Shown: in pieces, positions 10,406-21,334 of the stretch
Position numbering within the stretch: the stretch's first letter is position 1
How the letters are laid out: every line of letters starts with the position of its first letter
NCBI GenBank assembly: GCA_036971715.1
Contig: JAVHJL010000006.1
Coordinates: forward strand, 2,232,001 to 2,296,000
Direction of reading: 5' to 3'
Origin: Arthrobotrys musiformis
Lineage: Eukaryota; Ascomycota; Orbiliomycetes; Orbiliales; Orbiliaceae
DNA length: 64,000 nucleotides
Notes under the pieces: generated by a model
Seen by the model: the letters and a program-made list of their open reading frames with translations, nothing else
Told to the model about the DNA's origin: nothing
Databases searched by the model: none
Made by a program: the position numbers and the translations under genes

Positions 10406-12412
10406 CTAAGCTGGGTCATCTGGGGTCCAGTATGAACCAAATACCTGCGCTACCTCCCATTCGTTGGCAGGCCGATCCTTATCTTCCGGCCTCATGATCT
10501 CGAAATCTAAAAGTATTAATTGACCGCTTTCCTTGTCCCATAGGATGTTCCATGGTTTAGGGTCACCGTGTCTGAGGCCAGCGGCTCGGATAAAAGTGAC
10601 CGCCGATACTATCTCATTATACATTAAAACTCTTTCGTCTCGCGGAATTTTTTGAATCATTTCATAATCCAGAGGTTCTCCTTTTTCCTTGCTGAGGACA
10701 ATGATATGGCCTTCCCGAAACTCCTGACCTAGCACAATATCGCCAAAAGCCATCATCTTGGGGAAGTATCTTGAGGTGGGGATGCGAAGGTAGTTGTCTT
10801 TTTCATTTTCGTATCTATATTGTAGAAAAAGAGTTGGGCCAAATTTTATACTAAGGGATAATAGTGGATTTCTTCTTCTCTTTTTCCTAAGATTACCTAG
10901 AGGAGTCTTCGGGTGGAAAGTACTTTACGATACACTTGATGTTGTTGAAGAGCCCTGTCAAGATTTTTTTTCCCTTCTCGTGGTCGTCAGGCAGAGCTTC
11001 CTGTACCTGAAAGACGTGGCGAGAGACCATGTTTTCACCAAAGATTATTGAGTTTAAAGTAATGTCTTGAAGATTGAACATTGGTATCTCTTTGGGTACT
11101 TTGGTTTTGGATGTAGCCGATGCCGTACCGCCTTCATCATCAGACTCAGGGTCTCTACCGATGAATCCTCGGCTCGGGCTCGGGCTGTTTTTTGTCATGG
11201 ACCCGAATTCGGACGGCTCAGTCGTTGCTGCCCTGGTTCGCAGCTTTTTACTGGGGGCCCCGATCCCTCCTCCACCGTCTTTGCCATCGTCACCTTCCTG
11301 ATCATTATCTTTATCCTCTGGTGCTCTCCTTTTCAATCTGCAACGACGGGGAGAAGTATCGTCCTCCCCCCAGGAATCGCCTGATTGCAACTATTGTAGG
11401 AAAGCAAAAGAAGGGGGAAAGTATAACAGTTAGTATCGGTATATATAGTGCAGGGGTCGGGGGCACAGCGTACAATTTTTAACGTTATATCGGGCTCCTC
11501 GTCTGTATAGCTGAATTCATCGCTCGCTCCGAGCTTGCCCATGTGGTAAAAACACTGACGGACTGTAGGGTCGGTACTGTCGAATTTTATGGGATCAGTT
11601 ATTTCGAATCTCATACGCCCCATCCGTCTGAGAAAGATTGTGTATTCATAGGTGGAAAGAAATCCATATTTTATATTGCGGTAGATCATATGTCGAACCA
11701 ACTGCCCTAAACAACAGCGATACTACGTGTTAATAAAACGCCACCTCCATTCAGGAGTGCGTTTTGATGTGGAATAGGGTGCACCGGTGCTCATACCGAC
11801 AGGTCCTTCTATAGCCTCCAATTCACTCCTTGGGTCTACGTTTTTCGTTTTGGCCGGAACTAGTAGGCTTGAAGAGATTGCACTCCCTACCAATGGTTGG
11901 GTCCAATAGATTTTAATCTTTCCAACAACCCTGCACGTGACTTCTTCAGTCTCGAGAGTGTGGGCAACGATTAAAATGTCAGCCTCTCCTCTACCCTTGG
12001 CTTTATCCCGCCTTCTATCAAAACGCTTCGGCCTTGAGCGGGCTTTATCATCACTGCCAAAAGCGGTCTGAGAATCCCCGAAGCGAAGGTTGACTAAGTT
12101 TTCGTCAACCGAACTATGGAATACTCTTCCCAGTACGACTCCCACATTGGCTTGGAAACTTCCAGTAAGTCCATGCTTATTACCCACCATAATCAGTTCC
12201 CCTTCAGTAGGGTCTGTTACGGTGAGCGTTTTGGTGAGGTCGGCCTTTCTGATCGTCTCTGCTACCTCACTCAGGAATCCTTCCCAGTGAAAGAGAAATT
12301 TTCTGTCGACACGGTCAGTTTTTGAGGTACCGGAGGAGCACCGGGTGCCTGATGTGAACAGTATCTTGGGGAGGGGCCTGGCAAGAAGCTGGCCAACGGT
12401 CTCCGTGGCCAT
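10406..12412 (-). CDS. FunK1/CRN-like protein: REase-like region plus kinase-like domain
   Basis: Four exons are inferred: 12412-11797, 11706-11474, 11390-10897 and 10814-10406, giving 583 aa. Introns are 11707-11796 (GTATGA donor, removes an in-frame TAG), 11391-11473 (ATACTAAC branch) and 10815-10896. The N-terminal third has EADILIV (about 144-150) and VVGKIK (about 162-167), which resemble the D...ExK strands of restriction-endonuclease-like folds, with Lys in the usual Glu position. Next is AIEGPVGQLVRHMIYRNIKYGFLSTYEYTIFLRR, a block typical of fungal FunK1-type proteins. The kinase lobe shows IKCIVKYF (candidate VAIK Lys), E452 in the C-helix region, the catalytic loop H530-G-D532 with N537, and D551-F-E in place of DFG. 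A Lys/Asp/Gly-rich low-complexity linker precedes the kinase part. Targets are unknown. Such proteins are often expanded in fungi and related to Crinkler-RHS effectors. The C-terminal end after WTPDDPA is the least certain part. Confidence 0.72.
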
Positions 12413-15177
12413 AATTTCTATTTTAAAGGGTAAATTATTCTATAAAACTACGAGAAAACAAAAAATTAGTCTCGGGAGGGGGTATGGTTAGAAGGTGTGA
12501 AGGAGAGACCTGTAGTTATTGTTACCGATATCGTAGATGATCGTTGTTGTGAGAAAGATGAGGTGGTTACGAGACCACCATTCGGCACTTAGGTGGTTTA
12601 TAATTTGGTTGCGAGATTCGATGCAATGGGTAAGTACCTACTTAAGTAGATATATGTGTGTGTTGCGTGTGTTCTTTTGATAGGCAGATTGCTAGTACTG
12701 TTTCTAGCTCATGAGCTCATATCCCAGGTAGTCTACGAAATAAAGGGCAATATTGTATTGCTTCCACCTGCACACCTGGCTACGTGCCGGGTTGTCGAAA
12801 TTGTTATTGTGTATTAATTAAGTAGGTTCAAGAAGAAAGGCTTATGACGGCGAAGTCTATGGCCGGTAATGCCAAGCCACATATGTGAAACACCAGCCAC
12901 ATCCACAACTCAATGGCGGTGGCGTCAAGCCGATGTCACAAAGATTGGATGAATACCACAAATGTGTTGCGCCGCATGTGTTGTTCCACTAAATTGCCTT
13001 TTTGGGCGCAGTCTTGTAGCCAATCACACTCCAGACTGGCCTCGCGGTGGTGCCAGACAACACGAAGTCCACCTCCAGACGTCAACCACTTTTGGGTGCC
13101 AGTCTCGACATTGAGGGTATCAGATACGATGGATACAATTTTTTTTGGGACTGGAACGATGCACGTCGAGAACAAGTTTCGGATAGACATTCTACATTAA
13201 TGTCACACTACAGATAAGATGGGCGGATTAAGGCAGCCCGTTGAAAAAAATGTTTCGTTCACAGAGCTCGTGAGCAATACTTGTTTTAATTTTCTCTCCG
13301 CCTGGGTCTGGAAAAATGCGAGGCGAAGCTGTAGACGTTCAAGAAAGGTATGTCGAAGCATCATTAGTATGCATCCTGCATGTATATAGACTATAGTATA
13401 TCACTTAGGCGAATTCCTCTAGTTCCTCTAGGAAGAGTGCTTCCCGGGTGGTACGATATATGAGTACAGGGCAAATGTTCGTCTCAAGTCGACCGAAATC
13501 GCAATATTGCCAGTTTGCCACGATGTGACACAGAGAGTAGTGAGTTGCTTGAGGTCCTTCTTAATCGGGAGGCTACATGTACACACATGTACACATTCAG
13601 CGAGATTGGTTGTGAGCTAGTTAGTTCAGACGTTAATCCTTGATCTGAATAGAGTTATGAATATTAATATACTGTGCAGATTTTCTCGGGGACGTCGGAC
13701 TGAGCCGCTAACAATGGAACTGTGGGCCCATGGGTCGATTTTGAGATCTTCAATTTTGGCTGACGAAGCTGCGCGTTACGTTGCCCTCCGGATGTATGAA
13801 ATTCCTGTGAATATTCTATTGTATTTATCTGCAGGTTGAGCAGATATAACCTTCCCGAGATCTCGATATTAAATTTGATGGAGTTGAAGCTGTCGCAAAT
13901 GTGCTATTTTTGGGAATCCCGGCTTCCTATTGGCTGTTCCACCCCAGACAGCGGCTTCCGGGGTTGATGTCTGTAGGCGCCCGGGCATGGCACAGCAGCC
14001 GATAGTTTTACAAGCTTGACCAGTCACACCCCTGACCTCTCATATTAAGCTCAGAAGACAGCGGCGAATCTGCGCTGCTGCCCTGCTTCTTTTCCAAAAA
14101 TGCGTGCTGCCATTTCCACATACCCATATTTGCCTGTGTCAGATACCGCTGGCGGGATGACAGCACCACGCGACCCGGACGGCCGGTTGGCACTCCTCCA
14201 GATTGAATGGATTCTGTGCATTGTATTCTGTTTTGACTCAATACTCCAGGTCTTCACGGAAAGGCGGTGCAGCTAGCTGCTTGGTGAGTTTTTCTGCTGT
14301 GCGTGCTCGAATAGGCTAGTCCAAGACCGAAGTGTCTTAACGTCTTGCGGTACCTGCAGGAGTCTCTAGACAGGCTGTTTGAGTATATCAGTCAGGCATT
14401 GCCAGCCAAACACTGGGTGTCTTCCTTTGGTTTCCTTTACTTCCTTTCCCTCAGTTGTTTAATTTTTACCTACCTACTTTCTCTTTCGATCTTTATTTTC
14501 TTCACTTCTTTCGTTTCTAGATTTTTCAGTTCTTTTCCGTCGACGGAGTTTTTTATTAATTTTATTTTACTTTTTTACTTTATTTTCTAGATTTCACTTC
14601 GAATTCCTTAGCTTCTTACTAACATTCGCTTCGAATCCGTATCCTTCGATAACCATATCCCGGTGATACATTGAAACTTACTTACTTACTTGCACTTACA
14701 TTCACAAGCCGGCTAGCCGCCCTGGTGTCACATTCTCTGTACTTCTCTGAATTGTATCGACTGGACTTCGACATATTAAAACGAGTTTCGTATCTTCATT
14801 TCACTTTTTCTATTCAGTATCTTCTGGGAAGACTCAACTCAGACTCTTGCCCGATTCACTCACAAGTACGCTTTCAATTTCCAACAACAACAACACAAAA
14901 GCTAATCCTGACATCATTCAGCCGAGCATCAACACAAACGTTAAACCGTCGAGCTTAAGGTCCGTCTTCTTCGACAAAATCTTTCTATTTCAACCTCGAC
15001 TTCATCTTTCTCTAACTCTTCCTTCTTCTTGTCACTCTCTTTCTTAGACCAACATCTCATCCATGCATTCATTACTGTAACACCTTCACCAACACGCGCA
15101 CACCAACCATCAACATCATCATCGCAACCTCACACCATCATCAATCCGACATCTCGACCCATCGATAATCCATCAAA
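12413..15177. other. Divergent spacer with long pyrimidine-rich leader
   Basis: About 2.8 kb separate the kinase-like gene (minus) from the 1154-aa protein gene (plus). No coding exon was supported. From about 14,400 to 15,177 the + strand is T/C-rich, then C/A-rich. That pattern suits a long transcribed leader of the downstream gene, possibly containing an unrecognised intron or short upstream ORFs. Confidence 0.5.
15055..15177 (+). promoter_or_regulatory. C/A/T-rich leader before the 15,178 start
   Basis: This G-poor leader rich in CAC, ACC and ATC units runs directly into the start codon context ATCAAAATG. Such leaders are common in efficiently translated genes of filamentous ascomycetes. 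It supports the chosen start. Confidence 0.55.
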
Positions 15178-18100
15178 ATGTTTAAAGGACTCGGTGATAA
15201 CCTTAAAATAGGCGGCCTCTTCGGGAAGGGTAGTAGCTCAAACGACAGACGGAGCGCTCCGGCGACACAGGAGGGAGGACAACCTGCTTTCAAGACATTA
15301 ACACTAGGCGACCTCCCCGGCCTAAGCGTCAAGACAGTGGCTGCACCAACATCAGCTCCCCTCGAAGCCCCACCAATGCCCACACAAGCCCCCATCATCC
15401 CAAGAATAGAAACACAATCGATGACATGGTCGGACGGACCTGGGAGGAGGCCATCGGATCACACTGTTATGCCATCAAGTCCCGATGGCATGAAGTCTTA
15501 TGCTGCCTCGGTCGTTAGCCCAAACACCCCACAGCCAAACAGATACGACCAGGCCTGGAACAGCAACGGCCTCGCCCCACCCGTCCCAGCCATCAACCCT
15601 TTCTACTCGAAGGCTGACGACGACCAAGACGAAGATAACAGATCGCAATACGACAACAAGAGCTTTTTCAACTACTATGCTAATGATCAAGCCTCCCCAA
15701 ACCCACAAGTCTCCCCAAACCCACAAGTGCAACGAAACGACAGCACAAAGTCCAACAACGGACCATCACTTAAGACGAATATGTTGAATTTGGACGGGTG
15801 GAGCCCTTCGAGCTCCAGGTTTTCGAACCCATTTGGGATGTCCCCAGAGCGGGAGTACCCTGCGTACCCCGCGTATGGCGGCACATACCCATACGGCCGA
15901 GAGACCGGAGAGGTCTCTCCAGAGGAGCCGGTTGGTCAGACCATCCGATACTCCGACTGCGGCGTGAACCCCTTCCAGGGCCTGGATGAGCAGGCCCGGA
16001 AGGAGAGGGACTCGGGCGCAGTCGGAGATATCTGGAATCTGATCACCGGCCAGGCACAAGAGGTGACGAGGAAGGCCCCGTCCCCCAAGATCAACCTCGA
16101 TGCACCCACCGGTGCTCGAGCGGCTGCTGGGCCCAGCCAATCGAGACAAAGGAGGTCTCTTACCGAGTATCAGATCCCAGAGCCGGCGGCCAAGTCCCCA
16201 AACCCAACCTCTCCATCGGAGTGGTTCCGGGACATAATTGGCCAATACCAGGGCCGTCCCGCGGAGGTCAACCGCGCGATGTCGTACATGCCAACCCCAA
16301 ACTCCCCACACCCTCAGGGGTTGTCACCACCTGAGATCACTACTGCCGCAGTTCCCTATCTCGCTAGCATCGAGTATGAACTCGAGGAACTTAGGAAGTC
16401 CCGAGTCAACCCCGAAAGGGAAGTCAAAGCGCAGGAGGAGAGGGATCGAGTTAGGGAACTCATCCAAAGACAGTTGGCCCATGAACAAGCATACGACGCC
16501 CTAGAGCAGGCTACTGGAGGAAAAAGGTTGACAAGGTATCAGGAAGACCCAGCTAAGATCTGGGAGGAGATTGATCTCTCTGGGGTTCGAAAGGAGGTCC
16601 CCATCGACCGACGAAGCATCTCCAGCACCGGCACTGCCTGGCCAACCTTTGAGAATAATACTCCAAATGTCCCACCAGTTCCAAAGATCCCAGCCCACCA
16701 CGTAGCCGCCGCCAAGGAGCAGAAGGGATTGGGACTAGTTAAGACTATCATGTCCCCATTCAAGCGTACAAAGAAGGAGGAAGAACCCATCACCGTCCCA
16801 GTAGCAGCACCACGAGAAGTCAAGGAAACCCAAGAAGTCCCAATTATGTTTGCCGCCCCAGCCGGCCTCGGTATCGAAGCCAGCGCTCTTGGACCAGCTA
16901 AGAGGCTCAGCATGGACAGCAATACCACTTTCCAACCAAGGTCCGCTCCAGAGAGAGATACTTTCGCCGACCGATATGCTCCATCGAGACAAGAGAATCA
17001 ATCAGAGATGGACTACCCTGTTGATGAGAAGGTCAGCTCCCCAAGCCACGCCCGCAGTGGAAGCACAAATACTATTTCTGCACCTCCACCATACACCCAA
17101 AAGGGCAGCCCAGATCTTAGGAAAGGACAAGCCACCCAAGCGTCCCAGAGGTTCCCCGAAGAGGGACCAGCCCGTGGAAGATTCCCTGTTCGTGCATCCG
17201 ATGTTCCTAGAATCTCCACCGCCTCATCTGGCCTGGCACAGCAATACAACGCCAACGTTGGACCTTTTTCCCAGGTTCCATTCACCCCCACCACACCCAA
17301 CCACGCTCGCCACTCTATCCCCCAGAGCCGTCCTTTGGGAGGCAACGTCACCCTCCAGGATTTCGCCACTTTCCGCAGCAACACCGTTGGTGACCAAAGA
17401 AGACGTGCCGAAAAGGAGAGACAGAAGCAAGAGAAGCGCGAGAGACTCTTCGGACGAGGTGGATGGTTGTTCCTCTGCGGGTGCTGCTGTGTTCGTAACC
17501 CCTCTAAGAAGCTCAAGGTCTTCTGGTGGATATTATTTATCTCCCTTGTCGTTATCGGTACTACCGTTGGCACCATCATGGCAGTTAGAGCTAGCAATGC
17601 TCAAGCTCCAGTTGAAGAATCCAAGCCGCTCAGACTTATCAACTTGCCCAACTTGCCTTCAATGCCAGCAGATGAGATCACTGTTACCCCCCGTCTCGTC
17701 AATACTGTTAGCACTTGTGTCGCACCATCTACCCTTTGGAGCTGCAAACTTCCCCAGCCATTGGCCGATGGCGTCGTCGCCGAGCAGCCTGTCTTCCGTT
17801 GGAAAGTCTGGTCCTTGAACGAGACCGACCTTGCTACCCCTAGCCCGATCCTCCCACTTGTCGGAGAATACAAGAACATGAGCAAGATCGATGGTGTCGT
17901 CGCTTCCCCAGCAGAAGGTGAAGCTACCAACTTCTACATCAACCTCCTTCAATCCAACACCACCAAGACTAGCTCTACCGCTCAAGTGGTTCCCCAGAAG
18001 GTCAAGCGCTCTCACGGTCGTCACTTCCCTCGTGCGACAGCAACTCCTTCAGCCACAGCCGCCCAAAACCTTCCTCTCCCACCTGCTGTCGTCCTTCCTC

Positions 18101-18642
18101 CCCAGTACACCTCCCAGCAACTCCGCTTCTTCGACCGCGGCCTCCCAACGGAGCACTTCAAGTTCATCACCCACTTCCAAAAGACAATCTATCTCCGAAC
18201 AATCAGCTCTCTAGGCACCACAGATGGCACCAACTCATTGGACACCGAAGGTGGCGTCTCCCCCTCCGAAGCCCGCTTCGTCTGCTCTTGGCCTGCAACC
18301 CGCTACGTAACCAAAATCTTCACCCGCCCAAACGAAGTCGACGACCAAGGCAAGCGCAAGTTCATCGTTGACCCCTCAACCATCGCTGTCGTCAAGGGTG
18401 CCAACGCAGGTGGATTTGCCGGTTACGCCATCCAAATCGAAGAAGACATCGCAACCTACGATACCAGCAAGAAATCCACCATCTCCTGCTGGTCCATCGA
18501 CGATCGTCAACAGATCGATACCACCTCCGAGCAGCGTAAAATCATCGTCCAGGGCATCAGCACAGGAAAGAGCGGAGTTGATTACAGAGGTTGTCAGTGC
18601 GCCTGGAGTAACTTTAAGTCAAGTTCCGGGCAGGGATTGTAA
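15178..18642 (+). CDS. Uncharacterised 1154-aa single-pass membrane protein
   Basis: This is one uninterrupted frame of 1154 aa with a good start context. The N-terminal about 760 residues are hydrophilic and rich in Pro, Ser, Gln and Asn, with two adjacent SPNPQV units near 180. They look largely disordered and cytoplasmic. A basic coiled segment (RRRAEKERQKQEKRERLFGR, about 740-760) leads to WLFLCGCCCV, a Cys cluster just before the membrane that could be palmitoylated. One transmembrane helix follows at about 779-803. The C-terminal about 350 residues would then be extracytoplasmic (type II topology). They form a compact region with scattered cysteines, several NxT/NxS sites and a motif FFDRGLPTEHFKFITHFQKTIYLR. 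I recognise this as a protein type conserved in filamentous ascomycetes, but with no established function. It might sit at the plasma membrane or endomembranes. The length and intronless state are notable here. Confidence 0.85.
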   Translation: MFKGLGDNLKIGGLFGKGSSSNDRRSAPATQEGGQPAFKTLTLGDLPGLSVKTVAAPTSAPLEAPPMPTQAPIIPRIETQSMTWSDGPGRRPSDHTVMPSSPDGMKSYAASVVSPNTPQPNRYDQAWNSNGLAPPVPAINPFYSKADDDQDEDNRSQYDNKSFFNYYANDQASPNPQVSPNPQVQRNDSTKSNNGPSLKTNMLNLDGWSPSSSRFSNPFGMSPEREYPAYPAYGGTYPYGRETGEVSPEEPVGQTIRYSDCGVNPFQGLDEQARKERDSGAVGDIWNLITGQAQEVTRKAPSPKINLDAPTGARAAAGPSQSRQRRSLTEYQIPEPAAKSPNPTSPSEWFRDIIGQYQGRPAEVNRAMSYMPTPNSPHPQGLSPPEITTAAVPYLASIEYELEELRKSRVNPEREVKAQEERDRVRELIQRQLAHEQAYDALEQATGGKRLTRYQEDPAKIWEEIDLSGVRKEVPIDRRSISSTGTAWPTFENNTPNVPPVPKIPAHHVAAAKEQKGLGLVKTIMSPFKRTKKEEEPITVPVAAPREVKETQEVPIMFAAPAGLGIEASALGPAKRLSMDSNTTFQPRSAPERDTFADRYAPSRQENQSEMDYPVDEKVSSPSHARSGSTNTISAPPPYTQKGSPDLRKGQATQASQRFPEEGPARGRFPVRASDVPRISTASSGLAQQYNANVGPFSQVPFTPTTPNHARHSIPQSRPLGGNVTLQDFATFRSNTVGDQRRRAEKERQKQEKRERLFGRGGWLFLCGCCCVRNPSKKLKVFWWILFISLVVIGTTVGTIMAVRASNAQAPVEESKPLRLINLPNLPSMPADEITVTPRLVNTVSTCVAPSTLWSCKLPQPLADGVVAEQPVFRWKVWSLNETDLATPSPILPLVGEYKNMSKIDGVVASPAEGEATNFYINLLQSNTTKTSSTAQVVPQKVKRSHGRHFPRATATPSATAAQNLPLPPAVVLPPQYTSQQLRFFDRGLPTEHFKFITHFQKTIYLRTISSLGTTDGTNSLDTEGGVSPSEARFVCSWPATRYVTKIFTRPNEVDDQGKRKFIVDPSTIAVVKGANAGGFAGYAIQIEEDIATYDTSKKSTISCWSIDDRQQIDTTSEQRKIIVQGISTGKSGVDYRGCQCAWSNFKSSSGQGL

Positions 18643-19642
18643 ACTTCGGGTTTTCCTTCATACCTTCTAGCATGGTTTTCTGCATTATTTGATACCCCCC
18701 TAACTGGTTTTCTGTCATTCCCGTCAATGCATCAAGCGTTTTTGCATTTACAACAATGGGTCCCCTGCTCTCTTTCTCACGCGGATCTTTCATAAACAAG
18801 ACTCAAGCCATCCCATCGAGTTTTATCCTTAGCCTTTTCTTTCTAATACTCTCCTTTGTTCCAGGTTTTATGATGTCCGGTTACGCCCGACAGTCTGCAT
18901 ACATACATACAGTTTTTTGTTGTCGTTTTTTTATTTATTTCTCCTTCCATGTATAGTTAATTACGGGATGAAAGCATTCACAGGGACGGGAACCTACATT
19001 AGCATAAGTAATGAACCGAATGAGAAAAAGGATCTTTAGATCTGATTATTTTTTTTAAAAAAAAACCTGTTCTAGTTCTGCAATCGTAAAAACAACCTAT
19101 GGTGAAATTTCGTAGATGTTGAAGAAAATGCAACGTGACGATGTGTTGAAGTGTCGATCGATGGTAAGCCTAGCTAATTGGGCGAATTTTTAAAAAAGGA
19201 TCTGTTAGTCTGGGGGCCACTGAGGATCTGTAGATAAAAAGGAAGATATACGTATATACGTATACGTACTCCGTAATATAAAAAAAGGTGGGCACTTGAT
19301 CGATACGGGCATAAAGGTCGTGTGCTGTATCGTGCACATGATATCTCGAGATTTTCATACCTTAGTCAGCCCCAAGAGTCTGGCGACGAAACAAGATCAT
19401 GTCATTAATATTGAAAAGTTCACAAGTTGTAAGTTCATTATGAGTATTCAATTGATTGTCTACCTAATAATACAGTGATAAAGGGGTTTTGAAAGAAGTG
19501 AAGGATGAAAAACGTATGAAAGAAACTCGTGAAAATGCATCAACCCAACAGCGTAAAGAAAAAGAAAGAACTTTTAGTTGCAGGAATGTCATATATGCAC
19601 AATTAATAGAAAGAATAGTTAGAGCTCCGGGTTGTTATCGAT
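18643..19642. other. Convergent intergenic region
   Basis: About 1 kb lies between two genes that end toward each other. It is AT-rich with T- and A-runs (18,920-19,070) and a TATACGTA-rich patch around 19,247-19,280 that includes TACTCCGTA. It probably holds two 3' UTRs. No gene was seen. Confidence 0.6.
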
Positions 19643-21334
19643 TTACTCGTCGAACTTGACCTTGGTACCGGTTCCAACAGGAGTCCTGTTGGCATTGGTA
19701 CCACCGCGGCCGCCAAATCCTCCACGGCCTCCACGGCCACCACCGCGACCGCCACGGTCATTGAAGCCGCCGCGGCCACCTCCACGACCACCTCCACGGC
19801 CTCCGAATCCGCCACGGCCACCACCGCGACCGCCAGCGTTGCTGTTGTCACGGGGCTGGGAGAAGTCGGTACGGATGGAGCGGCCGCAGACCTGCTGTCC
19901 GTTCATAGCAGCGTGTGCCTTCTTAGCATCATCGACGGAAGAGAAGGTAACATAAGCGAAACCCTTCTTGTTGCCGGTGTCCCTGTTTCTCAATTAGTAT
20001 AGATCTAGCGTATTAGATAGAAGAATGTTACTTACTTGTCAGTTGGGATTCTAACACTAGTAACCTCGCCATGTTCGGCCATGGCAGCACCAAGTGCTTC
20101 CTCATCAGCGTTGAAGCTGAGGTTACCAACAAACAAGGTATCGCTTGGTGGGCTTTCGCTGTCACCGAACTTGCGAGCGCGGTCTGAAGCATTGTTGTTG
20201 TTGTTCTGTCGAGCGGTGGTGAAGTCAAGGTTGATGGCACGGCCGTCAATTTCAGCACCTTGCTTCTCAGCGAGGGCCTTTTCGGCATCAGCGCGAGTAG
20301 CGAAATCGACGTATCCTATACTATAGTGGGTGTTAGTACTTCCTACTAGCAATATGGGCAAACTACGAAGCAACATACCCCTTCGACCTGTTCCTCTGGT
20401 TATCCCAAACGACACGAGCGTTCTCGACGGTGGCGACATCGGCGAATTCGCGGCGGAGCCAATCTTCATCAACGTTCCAGGAAAGCTGACCGACGAAGAG
20501 GGTCTTCGACTCCTCGCTACCATCTTCGTTGGTCTTTGCCTTCTTGGGAGCTGCGACTGGCTCTTCCTCGGCCTTACGCTTCTTGGGTTCTGGCTTCTTC
20601 TCTTCCTCCTCTTCATCGTCGGAGCTATCGGAGGAATCATCCGAGTCAGAATCTTCGTCAGAGGAGTCGGCCTTCTTCTCGACCTTAGCCTCAGCCTTCT
20701 TAGAAGAATCATCGTCGGAGTCGTCGTCAGATGAGTCGCTGGAGTCGGAATCAGAGTCGGAGTCCTCCTTGGCCTTGGCTGGGGCGCCGTTGACCTTTGG
20801 AGCAGCCTTCTTCTCTTCAGCCTCAGATTCAGAATCGGAGTCGTCAGAAGAGTCGTCAGAGTCCTTCTCGGAATCAGACTCTTCCTTCTTGGTCTCCTTC
20901 TTGGTCTCCTTAGCCTTGACCTCTTCCTCGGAGTCGCTATCATCAGAGGAATCGGAGTCAGAGTCCTCTTCGGAGTCAGATTCCTGCTTCTTTCCGACGA
21001 CCTTAGCGACACCGTTGGTCTTGATTGGAGTCTTGGTCTCCTCCTCCGATTCGGAGTCAGAGCTGTCGCTTCCGCTGTCAGAATCAGAATCAGAATCGGA
21101 AGAGTCAGAGCTGTCGCTCTCCTCGACCTTCTTCTTCTTCTTCTTATCAACAGCCTTATCCTCCTTCTTCTTATCGCCGTTCACGGCAGCAGCCTTCTTG
21201 GCGATTTCCTTAGCCTTGGACTTTGGGGTCTCAGCAGGCTTGACAACCCCGCCGGTCTTGACGGTGGATAGAGCATCCTTCTTGGAGTCCTTTTTGGCGG
21301 ACTTCTTGCTGTCCTTGACTTGTGACTTTGCCAT
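19643..21334 (-). CDS. NSR1: Nucleolin/Nsr1/gar2-like nucleolar RNA-binding protein
   Basis: Nsr1-family proteins act in the nucleolus in pre-rRNA processing and small-subunit assembly. Three exons are inferred: 21334-20379, 20320-20036 and 19982-19643, giving 526 aa. Introns are 20321-20378 (58 nt, restoring RNRSKG-IGYVDF) and 19983-20035 (53 nt, restoring PTDK-DTGNKKGFAYVTF). The layout is diagnostic. A Lys-rich N-terminus is followed by about 200 residues of alternating Ser/Asp/Glu blocks and basic KK patches (likely CK2 targets). Then come RRM1 (from about 277, with TLFVGQLSWNV) and RRM2 (TLFVGNLSFNA). A C-terminal RGG domain has many GRGG units. The acidic-serine region makes the opposite strand look open over long stretches, but those frames are shadows. 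The gene is divergent from the mL54 gene across a spacer with a CCCTC motif array. Confidence 0.93.

Noticed and set aside
11717..11725. In-frame TAG suggesting the kinase-like gene is a pseudogene
   Set aside because: A 90-nt intron (11,707-11,796) with GTATGA donor and a TTAAC-type branch removes it and restores the FunK1-like block.
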